DNA of 64,000 nucleotides from Crocodylus rhombifer (Eukaryota; Chordata; Crocodylia; Crocodylidae): the NCBI GenBank assembly GCA_038503035.1, contig JAVSML010025166.1, positions 310,001 to 374,000 of the forward strand, in the 5' to 3' direction. The notes under the pieces were generated by a model. The model worked only from the letters and a program-made list of their open reading frames with translations, was not told the DNA's origin and did not search any database. The position numbers and the translations under genes were made by a program. Below are positions 47,961-58,235 of this stretch, piece by piece. Position 1 is the stretch's first letter; each line of letters opens with the position of its first letter.

Positions 47961-49369
47961 TGTGTCTCATAGATTTCATTGATTTCATAGACATTAGGGC
48001 TAGAAGGGACCTTGGAAGATCAGAGTCTAGCCTCCTGCCCGAAGGGCAGGAAGTCAGCTGGGGTCATAGGATCCCAGCAAGATAAGCATCCAAATTTGCT
48101 CTTGAAGGTGTTCAATGTAGGTGCTTGAACCACCTCCAATGGCAGGCTGTTCCAGACCTTGGGGGCTCGGACAGTAAAGAAATTCTTCCTTATGTCCAGC
48201 CTGAAACGGTCTTGCAGTACTTTATAACTGTTCAACATCATCATCCCTTGGGATGCTCTGGTGAATAAACGTTCCCCCAGATACTGGTGGTCACCCCTGA
48301 TAAACTTATAGGTGGCCATCAGATCACCCCTGAGCCTGCGCTTTTCAAGGCTAAAGAGCCCCATGGCTCTCAGCCTGTTGTCATAAGGTCTGTTTTCCTG
48401 ACCTCTGATGATGCATGTGGCTCTTCTTTGGACTCTCTCAAGCTTCTCCACATCCTTTTTGAATTGTGGAGCCTAAAACTGGACGCAGTACTCTAGCAGC
48501 GGCATCACCAAGGCCAAGTACCAGGGATGATATCCTGGGATTTGTTTGAGAAGCATCTATGGATGCAAGTCAGCGTATTGGTCACTTTACTAGCCACAGC
48601 ATCGCATTGGAGGCTCATATTCATCTTGTGGTCAATGATGAACCCCAAGTCTCTTTCTTCCATAGTGCTAGCCAGTGTAGGACTGCTGAGCCTATAAGGA
48701 TGCTGCAGGTTTTTCCCCCCAAGGTGGAGAACCTTGCATTTTTTGGTGTTAAACATCATCAGGTTCTTGTCTGCCCATTTGCTGAGCTTGTCCAGGTCAG
48801 CCTGGATCACCCTCCTGTCTTCTGGTGTGGATACTTTACCCCAAAGTTTGGTGTCATCGGCAAACTTGGCCAGTCTGCTTCTGACTCCAATGTCACATAA
48901 TTAATGAGGATGTTGAATAATATGGGTCCAAGGACAGAGCTCCACTGGTCACGGGGCACCATGATGATTGACTTCTGTCAATTACCACCCTCTGGGTCCA
49001 ACCATGGAGCCAATTTCCCAGCCAGCGGATTGTGGTGGACCCAAGGCTGCAGCTGGCCAGTTTTGCCAAGAGGTGATCATAGGATACCAGATCAAAGGAT
49101 TTTTTGAAGTCAAGATATATGACATCAATCTCTTCTCCATTGTCCAAGTGATAGGTCACCTGGTCATAAAAGGAAATGAGATTGGTTAAGCAAAACCTAC
49201 CTGCTGGCTATCCCTCAGGATGTTGGCGTCAGCCAGTCCATTAAGAATGGCCTCTTTAATAAAATTTTCTAAGACCTTCCCCAGGATAGAGGTCAGGCTA
49301 ATGGGCCTATAGTTAGCCAGATCCACTTTCCTCCCTTTCTTGAAGATAGGCACCACATTGGCCTTCTTC

Positions 49370-49752
49370 TGTTGAGGAGTTCGTGACCCCTTGCGGAGCT
49401 GTTCCCAAAGACACGGAGTCGCTGTTTGTCTCAAAATTTATTCAGCATGCTGGGCACCCTGAGCGAACTCAGAGGCCCCGAATAAAACTATTAGAGGCAA
49501 TTTATAGTCTACAGACAAGATGCGCGCGGAGGTGGGAATTTTCCACTGTGAAGGAAAACAAGATGTTAGGTCAGTGTGGGAAAACTCTTAATTGTTTCAA
49601 AACTGGTTTTTGGCTGCGTGTTAACTAATGGAGGGGGGGTTGTATCTCTGCTTCATACTTCAAGGTGACGAGGCCTGTGTCTTATCAGCCTGTCCTTGAA
49701 GCTCTGAGCCTGCTACACTATTATTTACGATCTTGTTAGTAAAATTTCTACA
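49370..49752 (-). mobile_element. solo LTR nested in the CR1
   Basis: The 383-bp unit runs TGTTGAGGAG...TTTCTACA and is flanked by CTTC on both sides (49366-49369 and 49753-49756). Removing it rejoins the CR1 text between the VVPIFKKG motif and the preceding PEAW motif. On the minus strand AATAAA lies near 49441, about 70 bases before the LTR end, so it is in minus orientation. The 4-bp duplication fits a gammaretrovirus-like source. Confidence 0.85.
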
Positions 49753-49832
49753 CTTCCAGGCTTCGGGCACTTCACCAGAGCACCAGGAGTTCTCAAAGAT
49801 CCATGCCAGAGCCTGGGCTATGATGCCCAAAA

Positions 49833-49967
49833 TTCTTTTGTGTGAGCACAGGGCTTTTGACTCAGGGTGTGGGCTTAGTNNNNNNNNNNTAACTTAAAAT
49901 AAACTGGCAAGGCAGGATTCATCACTGTGCTATAGCAATACATTCCACATGACTCCAGCCACATATG
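49833..49967. repeat. second copy of a Gypsy inversion-junction piece, containing the gap
   Basis: 49833-49879 equals 51662-51708 exactly. 49890-49967 equals 51885-51962 with one difference (A at 49937, G at 51932). The 176 bases between these blocks in the second copy are replaced here by ten Ns. The CR1 sequence is continuous across the piece. Confidence 0.9.
49880..49889. other. assembly gap (10 N)
   Basis: Ten Ns, the only ambiguous bases in the window. The length is probably a placeholder: comparison with 51709-51884 suggests about 176 missing bases. Confidence 0.95.
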
Positions 49968-50189
49968 CTCGCCAGCTCCTTGAGTACCGTGGGGTGTAGA
50001 TTGTCAGGGCCAGCTGACTTGAAGGTATCCAGCCTCTCAAGGTGTTCCTTCACGATGTCAGTACTGATGGAGGGCAGGGGATCTTCCTTACCCGGACCTC
50101 CTTGTCCCCTAGTGGTCATGGGCGTCCAATGGGAGTCACCAGCAGCCCGACTAAGGGGATTACAGCTTTTATTCAAAAGAAAATAAATA

Positions 50190-51059
50190 GAGCATTTCAA
50201 ACCTCCACCGGCATTGTCCTTCACTGGAAACCTTGGGGAGCATTGGAGAAGATGGGAATAGAAGTTTTGATTATAACTTGCAGTCACAAAAACCAAGGAA
50301 GAGGCAGAGGATTCTACAATTGCAGTCATGCTTTACTGCATTGGGGACAAAGCCCTAAAATTTACAACATGCAAGGTGTGTTTACAGACCCTAATAACAA
50401 AACCCTTACAGAGGTGCTTGCAGCATTCAAGAGCTATTATAAACCCAAGAAAAACCCTGTTTTTGAAAGGTATCAGTAATGGCAACTTAGATACAATGAG
50501 GCTGCAGGCATTGATGATTTTGTTACAGAGCTCGAAATAGAGAACAGCATTGTGAATTTGCACCTGCTGAGGATGTTATGTTGAGGGACATAACAAAATT
50601 GTCCTCAGCATAACTGACAGCAAACTCAAGGAAAGGCTTCTGGAATACCCCTCCCTCACCCTAGCACTGGCTGTGGATATCTGCAGAGCAAAGGCTCTCA
50701 CAAGTGCTCAGGCTTGTGCTATGTCTGCAGAAGCAAGCTTGCATACAGTTAAGCAAAAGCAAAGCTGCCATAGTACTTTGCAAAACAAAGCAAACCACCA
50801 ATGAAGTTTGCTGCATAAGAGAGCCATCAAGCTGCAAAGGGCAAAGTTTGCAAACAGTGTGGAAGCACACACATGCTTAGAGCCTGTCCAGCTTTTGGAG
50901 AAACTTGTTACAAATGCTCTGAAGTGAACCGCTTTGCAAAAATGTGCAAATCAAAGGGAGAGGCTCCAAAGTCTGCAAAAGGAGTCAGTACCCTATATAT
51001 GGGCACAATGTTGGCAAATCAGCACTCACAGACCTTTGATAACCAGAATGCCTGGTATA
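50190..51059 (+). pseudogene. Gypsy gag remnant with zinc knuckles
   Basis: Capsid-like text is spread over frames (NMQGVFTDPNNKTLTEVLAA with FKSYYKPKKNPVFERYQ, 50370-50479). It is followed by a nucleocapsid part at about 50850-50955 with two knuckles. The first is CKQCGSTHMLRACP. The second reads CYKCSEVNRFAKMC, where the usual His is Arg. Frameshifts and stops are present throughout. Confidence 0.8.
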
Positions 51060-51955
51060 GGCTGGACTCATGTGAAATGTATTGTGCCAAGTACTAAATG
51101 GTTCTGAGGAGTCTCTGAAGGCCTTTTTTGTCTGTTTGAGGGGGCATCCTGTTGACGGCTTCCACTCTGTCATTGTCTGATGACACCATCTTTTGAGAAG
51201 ATATATCACATATACCTAATGCTGTTGACTAAAAATTGTATTTTGTCCTTATTAGACTTTACTCCTTTCAGACATGCTCTCTCCAGGACTTGTTTCAGGA
51301 TAGTATCATGTCCTCTTTGGTAGCTGCCACAATGAGCATGTCATCCGTGATTGTGTGGATTCCCGGAATGTCACCAAAGCACTAATGATTCTTCTGTTGG
51401 AATACTTTACTAGCTGACTTAATACCAAAGGAAAGGCAATTGAAATGAAACCATTTCCCATGGGGTGTTAAAGGCACACAGCTCTGCCTATTTCTTGTCC
51501 AATTTGACTTGCCAGTAGCCATCCTTTTCATAAAGAATGATGAACAGCTTTTTACCTAACAAGCTCTTTTGAACATCCTCCACAGTGGGACTAGAAAAGT
51601 GCTGCCTCAGTACTGCCTTGTTGAGGTTTGTGGGTCTAAACAAAGCCATAGTGAACCATCTTTCTTTTGTGTGAGCACAGGGCTTTTGACTCAGGGTGTG
51701 GGCTTAGTCACCTTTGTAATGACTCTCATAGCTTCCAGCATTTCGAGGGCAGTCTTCAATTTGCCTAGGGTTGCATAGGGAATTTTTCTAAACCCATGCA
51801 CCATTGGTCATAATACCAATTTAACATAGATGTGGTGCGTACCAGGAAATTATTTTATTATAATTATTTTATTATTTTAGTATCTAACTTAAAATAAACT
51901 GGCAAGGCAGGATTCATCACTGTGCTATAGCGATACATTCCACATGACTCCAGCC
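51060..51955 (-). pseudogene. inverted protease-reverse transcriptase segment of the Gypsy element
   Basis: Gag before it and RNase H-integrase after it read on the plus strand, but this segment reads as protease and reverse transcriptase on the minus strand. A protease-like stretch (PALPVYFKLDT) lies near 51900. Reverse transcriptase motifs follow leftward, with YEKDGYWQVKLDKK near 51500-51545 and the catalytic DD (TDDMLIV) near 51325-51350. Boundaries are a 25-bp inverted repeat, 51060-51084 and 51931-51955, with 22 identical positions. Stops break every frame. Confidence 0.85.
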
Positions 51956-51961
51956 ACATAT

Positions 51962-53560
51962 GGCCAGCCCCGCTGAAAGTGTTTCTCAGAAACGACCTTA
52001 TCTGGCAATGGGAACCCAAACACCAGGAAACCCTGGATAAGCTGAAGCAAACCATCATAATGGCACCTGTGCTCACATACTTTAACCTAACAGAGCAGCT
52101 AGAAATCCAAGCTGATGCATCCAAAGATGGCCTAGAAGCATGTCTTTTGCAGCAGAAGCAGCCAGTTGCATATATTTCAAGGGCTCCAACACAATCTGAG
52201 AGAAATTATGCTCAGACTGAAAAAGAACTTTTTGCAGCTGTCTTTGCCATGATGAAGTTCCACCAATACGTGTATGGCACCCAGGTAAGGGCCCAGTCAG
52301 ACCACAAACCCCTGGAAGTGATCTTTGCAAAGCCCATAGGAAAGGCTCCAGCACGGCTACAGAGAATGCTATTGCAGCTACAAAAATATGATATCCAAAT
52401 TCACAGTCTGAATGAAACAGAGACACTCAGTGGCCAGTTATTCCAGCAGTTACAGGAGAACACGAAGGCTGATAGGGAACTACAAGCCCTCAAAGCCTAG
52501 CATTTTAATGGATGGTCGAGCAGGCAAAAACAAATTAAGCCTGAGCTAAAGCCTTATTGGCCTCTTAACGACCAAATCCAGATTCAGGATGGTTTGCTTA
52601 TGATTAGGCTGAAAATAATCACTCCACGTGGCATGAGGACCAACATGTTGACATTGCTTCACTCACCCCATCAAGGCATACAAAGGTCAAGAGCATGAGC
52701 TTGACAAATCATGTATTGGCCTCAAATGAATGCCCACATTGAGCAATGGATTGCAAATTGCATACCTTGTCAAGAGCTCCAACCTAGTACTCAGAAGGAA
52801 CCCAAGATCTCACATGAGATCCCAGACCTGCCTTGGGTAAAACTGGCAGCAGACATTTTTGACCTATGGGGACAGTCTTATTTGATAATAGTCGACTATT
52901 ACTCCAAGTATCCTGAAATTTTACACCTACCCAACAGGACAGCTGGAATGGTAATAGCCAAATGAAGTCTGTGTTTGCTCACCACGGCATACCTAAAGAA
53001 ATTGTTTGTGATCATCATATGCCATTTGCAAGTCACATGATGAAATCATTTGTGACTGACTGGGGCATAATCATCACCCATTCTAGTCCGGGTTATCCAC
53101 AATCCAATGGTCAGGCTGGTCAGTGGTCAATAGCATGGTTCTGACCATCAAATCAATGTTTAAGAAGACTTTGCAGGATGGCTCAGATCTATATCTGGCT
53201 TTACTCAATCTGAGGAACATACCTATAACTGGTTTTGAGTATGCTCCAGCACAGTTTCTGATGCGGAGACATTTGCACAATACCCTCCCTGCTACAATGA
53301 CAATGCTAACTTCTAGACTACTGTTGAAGGCCTCCCACAAGTAGCGGAACCTTCAAAGGTGCCAAAAGATGCACTATGCCCACACAGCTGCATTCTTGCC
53401 ACCTCTACGAGAGGGGGAGACAGTAAGGATGCAAACGAGTACAGGTCAGATACCAGTGTCCGTTATGACAAAAAGGGATGAACCATGTTCCTACATAGTA
53501 AAACCCCCCAGTCTGTAATGTCTACAGGAGAAACAGAAGACACTTAAGGAAAGATTACTC
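51962..53560 (+). pseudogene. Gypsy RNase H and integrase remnant
   Basis: 51979-52500 is an open frame with the connection (LIWQWEPKHQETLDKLKQTI) and the RNase H domain (ADASKDGLEACLLQQKQPVA, YISRAPTQSERNYAQTEKEL, SDHKPLEVIF). The integrase follows, with part of its zinc finger (CIPCQE near 52760). The core has DIFDLWG (about 52853-52873) and a second frame starting 52962 (VCDHHMPF). The segment SNGQAGQ stands where the third catalytic acid normally lies, and that Glu is absent. The C-terminal part (LREGETVRMQT) is near 53405-53440. Frame breaks occur near 52500, 52965 and 53144. It is non-functional. Confidence 0.85.
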
Positions 53561-53899
53561 ATCAGTAGAACAAGTTGATATACCTCAAGAGATAGAAGCA
53601 GAACAAGCATCAGAAGTAAAACCAGACCATCAAGTGCAAAAGTTTCATTACATTTCAGAGTATCCACCAGTACCCACAGAGACAGCCAACGGCACCATGC
53701 AAACTAACAGTGGACATGTGGTGAAGTTGCCTGTGAAGTACAAGAACTATGTAATGGGATAGCAGTAAAGGATAGACCTCATCAGTGAGCCAAGTGCCAG
53801 CAACCTCTGGCTCCATGATCCCGAAATGTTCTGAGTTAAAGTAGCTACTGATGAACAGTCAGCTACTTAAGAGGGAGCTCCCAGAGTAACAAAAGGGGA
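53561..53899 (+). other. Gypsy 3' untranslated part and polypurine tract
   Basis: No env-like frame. The tract AAAAGGGGA at 53891-53899 directly precedes the 3' LTR. Confidence 0.6.
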
Positions 53900-55049
53900 T
53901 GTCGTATATGGAATGTACTTTTATTGGCCTGTGTAGCAGGGCACTAAGGTGCCTGCTACTTGGAAAGCCGGAATAGTGGCTCAGGTGTTGGTTGCCAGGG
54001 GACAACTGGAGGAAGTTAAGGACACACACCTGTTTAGTCAGTTGAATGGAAGGGGCAGGGCCTGGCTCAGATATAAATCGCAGGCCAAAGCCTGCGGCCA
54101 AGGAGGAAGGAGCTTGGCCCTGAATGTGTGAAAGAGAAAAGGCCTGGATGTGCAAGCAGCTAGTGATGTGGGTGAGTGATGGAACACCTGCGGTGTGATT
54201 TGGAGGATGTTTTAGCCATGAGGCATGGATTTATGTTACAGCCGATTGGCTTGTGTTTTTATTGTTGTTAAACCGGAGGACCAGGTGAGGCTATTAGGGG
54301 TTGAAGGAGGCCTCATAGAGGCTCCACAGTAGCTTGGGGCCTCTGGCGCCAGAGAGGGTGGCATTTGGGGGTGCACTGACCCCAGCCCCAGAGCAGGCAG
54401 TGAGAAGCCCCAGAAAGGGGGCAGTGATTGACAAGTGCCAGGGAGCACGGTTGCGAGGCAAGCCAGAGAGCGCCAGTGGGGCACAGGTTGCGAGACTAGC
54501 CAGAGTGCCATGGGGGTGCGGAGAGTGAAACAGACCCAAACAATGTCCGGTACATCTGCGAGGCTTGGGGCGTGGTACAGGGGTGGTTGGAGTCACGCAT
54601 AGCTATAAGGCTGGGGGTATCCGGAACCCCATTATAGAACCGAGACGCGGGGTAGCAGCAGAACCATAGCCAAGGGAACGAAGGGCAGCTTCCCTACAAT
54701 AAATACCTAATATCAAAGGGTGAGATTCCTAGGATGCTCAGAGAACATTTGTCATGGTACAGAGGACGCTTGGGGACAGCACGGCGACCCTAGGGTTTTA
54801 TCCTGCTACAGCCTGCAATGCATCTTTCCCCTGGATGCCCTGTAGATGTGGTTTTTTATTGGTGGGTTGTTGCTCTCTCCTCAAGCTGTGAGCGTGTGTG
54901 TTGCTGAATCCTGTTCCTAATAAAGATAAACCTGTTTACCATTCCACTGGTCTCTGCTGAATGGTGACTCAAGGACAGAACCCCAGGGGCATGGAGGTCT
55001 GAGTATGTACCCCATCCCAAGAACCCAGTGGCCAAGGGCAAACACTATA
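53900..55049 (+). repeat. Gypsy 3' LTR, interrupted by a solo LTR
   Basis: It starts TGTCGTATATGGAATGTAC. It is split at 53931/54811 by the insert described next and resumes GCCTGCAATGCATC. AATAAA lies near 54920. The right limit is set by homology to the 5' copy (GGGCAAACACTATA), so it is approximate. Confidence 0.75.
53932..54810 (+). mobile_element. solo LTR nested in the Gypsy 3' LTR
   Basis: The 879-bp unit starts TGTAGCAGGG and ends CCTGCTACA. It is flanked by the 5-bp duplication GCCTG (53927-53931 and 54811-54815). ATATAAAT near 54070 and AATAAA near 54699 set plus orientation. Several stretches match the 1489-bp LTR at 60579 read on the opposite strand (GGTGTTGGTTGCCAG, AGGCCAAAGCCT, ACATCTGCGAGGCTTGGGG), so the two belong to one lineage. 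Confidence 0.88.
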
Positions 55050-55804
55050 GGGAGAAAGATGGTCTCTCATGTAAAAGGGCTCAAAATACTTTTAAAGCTT
55101 TTCACTGAAAACCAGAACAGTCAGTTGGAAGTCTCCAACTAAATTTGCTTCCATCAATATATTGTGTGAGCATTTCTTACACAACAGATGGGAAGACAGT
55201 CTCACATTGCCTCAAGGTATAGGCCCATGGAATTACTTTAGAGTAGTTCTATCTCAGGTTAGAACAACATAGTTAATAGCTCACCAGCAATATCCTTCCT
55301 TGAGCAAAATAATAGCCATGCACAAATACAATACCATCCTTTTTAACTCAGAGACACAATTCCTTTTCCTTGTTCTCTACAGGATAGCACAAATGTGCTT
55401 TTTCCTATAAAGTTCAGTTTAGCTTTGCAGCCTTATTTTGTGCTTTGACTCAGTGAAATAAAAGTGATCCATCTCCGGTTTTACACAGGAACAATATCCA
55501 CCAGTCAGAGCTTGTTGGTAAGTATTTTCAATATTTTCTACAGAACAGGAAAAAAAAAGATCTTGAGAAACCAAACAATGTTTTATTTAAAACAAAAAAC
55601 AAAAAAAACAAAACACAAAACACAGACATGTTCATTGTCCTTGAATTTTTCAATAAGTAAATCATTTTCACATCTTTTCCACAGTAAAACTGTAATTGTT
55701 TGAATGAAATGAGAACTGTGTCCATTTTAATTTAGAAAGCCATATTTCATAAATAATGGTTCTGACAAAAAATTTTGACCATCTGTAAGGGCCAGTGTAA
55801 GGTA
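55050..55804. other. intergenic, AT-rich
   Basis: A-rich tract near 55580-55620. No gene was recognised. Confidence 0.45.
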
Positions 55805-56312
55805 TGTTAGAAGACAGTTCTGGGCACCGCACTTCAAGAGGGATATGGACAGCATGGAGAGGGTCCAGAGGAGGGCCACTCACATGATCAGGGGGCAGCA
55901 GGGCAGGCCCTACGAGGAGAGGCTATAGGACCTGAACCTGTTCAGCCTCCACAAGAGAAGGCTGAGGGGGGATCTAGTGGCCTGTTACAAACTAGTCAGA
56001 GGGCACCAGCAGGCATTGGGGGAGTCCCTGTTCCCCCGAGCACCGCCAGGAGTGACCAGGAATAATGGTCACAAGCTGGCAGAGGGTAGATTTAGGCTGG
56101 ATATCAGGAGGTGCTACTTCACAGTCAGGGCGCCTAGGATCTGGAACCAACTTCCAAGGGAAGTGGTGCTGGCTCCTACCCTGGGGGTCTTTTAAAGAGG
56201 AGGCTAGATGTATACCTTTCTGGGGTCGTTTGACCCCAGTACTCTTTCCTGCCGTGGCAGGGGGTCAGACTCTATGGTCTGCTCAGGTCCCTTCCGACCT
56301 TAGAAACTATGA
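55805..56312 (+). mobile_element. 5'-truncated CR1 LINE
   Basis: It starts in the thumb region (TTCTGGGCACCGCACTTCAA) and runs to a 3' tip near 56312. Wording is very close to the CR1 in GHITM intron 4 (TTTGACCCCAGTACTCTTTCC shared), so it is the same young subfamily. Open frame 55977-56195 encodes [20 protein letters not shown]. Confidence 0.88.
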
Positions 56313-57430
56313 CTTTAGGTTGCAACAGATACTATCCATCCCCAAGAATAAAGATCACCTTTGGAGTTACATCATGGATGTAGTAATTATATATACTTTC
56401 TTTTTATTGTAGGACAAAAACAAAACAAAACACAAATGGAGAAATTAGTGGACACACACTGGCTACTTAAATGAGTGAAGTCAGAATAATTAACTTCAAA
56501 ATAGCCCTCCATATAAATATCCCAGTATATAGGGCTAATTCTGATTTTATACCCAGAAAGCATAACTAGACCTTTCCTACAGAAGACTCTGGAGCAGACA
56601 GGAGTAATTTTGAATAGGAGGCTTTCCCAGTAGTCCACCAGCCCACATACACTACTGCTGCAAGGGCATTAGTTAGGCTGGCTTCAGGATACCGTAAATA
56701 GTATTGAAGGGATGAGTTACCTACTGGAGCACAAGAGGTAGCAGAAGTATAAGCCATTTTTTTCCAGTCTCTATGCTGGGGTGAACATCTGTGAGAGAAT
56801 GTGCTCTCCCATGTTATGTCCTGTCATTAACCAACCATACAGATTTCCAAAATGCATTGTCAATATTTTTGTGTCGATAACTGACTTGGGGATTTTGACA
56901 CTGCCAGGAGAGCAGAGTTTGCCAGGAATTCAATCATTTTCATTGTGCGCTCTGCCTCGCCAATCACCCTAAATGAGACAGTAAAAAAAAAAAAAATCTT
57001 TACATTTAGGCCAATGAAACCATGCAAACCACAACAAGCCTATAATTGTATTAACAAATAGGGCGATTATGAAGTTTGATGTTTAAGCTCATAACTGCAG
57101 CTCTGGTGTTTGCAGAAAAAGACAACTTTATCAATTGTTCACATGACTGTTCATCAGCAGAAAATAAATGAGTCTGTGCTTGGTGCAATTTTTCCTTGAA
57201 CTGAGCTTTGTTGTTAAACTTTTCAAATTAGATCTGAAGGCAGCAACAAACTTCCCCCCTGAAAAACTATGACTCAGCTGACTGCTTTAGTTTTCTGGAC
57301 ATATGGCAGGGGTCTTGGAGACTTATTAAATAGGCACTCATAATATAAATAGCAGCAATATATAAGAGAGCCTGCTCCTATTTTAGGCCGTCTCACAAAT
57401 AATGTAACTTGCAAATTCTGGGATTCACTT
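56313..57430. other. intergenic, nothing recognised
   Basis: AT-rich with no transposon end or gene seen. Confidence 0.45.
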
Positions 57431-58145
57431 CACAGAATCATAGGAAGTTAGGGTTGGAAGGGACCTCAGGAGGTCATTTAGTCCAACCCCCTGCTCAAAG
57501 CAGGACTATGCCCAACTAGATCATCTCAGCCAAAGTTTTGTCTAGCTGGGTTTTGAAAACTTTCAAGGATGGCACTTCCACCACCTCTCTGGGTAATCTG
57601 TTCCAGTGTTTTACTATCCTTGTAGTGAGAAAATGCTTCCTAATATCCAACCTAAACTTCCCTTGCCGTAACTTGAGACCATTGCTCCTCATTCTGTCAT
57701 GTGCCACCACTGAGAACAGTCTAGCTCCATCTTCTTTGGAACCAACAGTAGTTGAAGTCTTCTTTTAGATTTCCCTTCAGGCTTCTCTTCTGCAAACTAA
57801 ATAAGCCCAGACCCCTCAGCCTCTCTTCCTAAGAGATGTCCCCCAGCCGTCTCACCATTTTTGCTGCCCTCAGCTGGACTCTCTCTCTAATTTGTCCACG
57901 TCCTTTCTGTAGTCGGGGGCCCAAAACTTAATACAGTACTCCAGATGTGGCCTCACTGGTGCTGAATAGAGGGAAGTAATCACTTCCCTTGACCTACTGG
58001 CAACACACCTACCAATTCAGCCCAGTATGCTTTTGGCCTTCTTGGCAACAAGGGCACACAGATAGCTCATATTCAGCTTATTGTCCACTGTATGCCCCAG
58101 GTCCTTTTCTGCAGAGTTGCTGCCCAGCCAGTCAGCCCCCAGTAC
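57431..58145 (-). mobile_element. 5'-truncated CR1 LINE
   Basis: The tip at the left (AATCATAGGAAGTTAGGGTT) and the body match the subfamily of 28200-31387 read in reverse (RLDIRKHFLTTRIVKHWNRL at 57516-57710). It runs to about 58145 and abuts a CA microsatellite. Confidence 0.88.
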
Positions 58146-58173
58146 AGGCTACTTCCCTGTAGTAGTAGGTATG

Positions 58174-58174
<1 letters not shown>

Positions 58175-58231
<57 letters not shown>
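58175..58231. repeat. (CA)n microsatellite, about 28 units
   Basis: An uninterrupted CA run next to the truncated 5' end of the CR1. Confidence 0.97.

Positions 58232-58235
<4 letters not shown>

Larger units (their letters stand above)
47967..50150 (-). mobile_element. CR1 LINE inserted in the Gypsy leader
   Basis: The 3' tip at the left has ATTTCATTGATTTCATAGAC repeats. Reverse transcriptase frames follow leftward: 48451-48020 ([20 protein letters not shown]), 48810-48505, 49159-48893 (VIYLDFKKSFDLVSYDHLLA), 49434-49186 ([20 protein letters not shown]). The linker-side end (AGPDNLHPTVLKELAS) is near 50020-49969. It is split by a solo LTR at 49370-49752 and by a Gypsy-derived piece with a gap at 49833-49967. 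The CR1 text is colinear on both sides of each insertion. The upstream junction with gag is somewhere in 50100-50185. Confidence 0.88.
46994..55049 (+). mobile_element. degenerate Ty3/Gypsy LTR retrotransposon, nested and rearranged
   Basis: Homologous LTRs bracket the element: 46994-47943 and 53900-55049, sharing the stretches around GTATATGGAATGTA, TTTCCCCTGGATGCCCTGT, TTCCTAATAAAGATAAA and CAGTGGCCAAGGGCA. A tRNA-Leu-type primer binding site (TGGTGTCAG) starts at 47944. A polypurine tract AAAAGGGGA ends at 53899. Between them lie gag with zinc knuckles, an inverted protease-reverse transcriptase segment, RNase H and integrase. All are broken by stops and frameshifts. It is interrupted by a CR1, three LTR-type inserts and a 10-N gap. 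It is old, and I see no target duplication at its ends. Confidence 0.85.

Noticed and set aside
53123..53344. Separate small gene after the integrase core
   Set aside because: The residues continue the Gypsy integrase region after a frameshift, so it is part of the broken pol.
58175..58231. CA run as a CRISPR-like or tandem gene array
   Set aside because: It is a plain dinucleotide microsatellite in a vertebrate genome.
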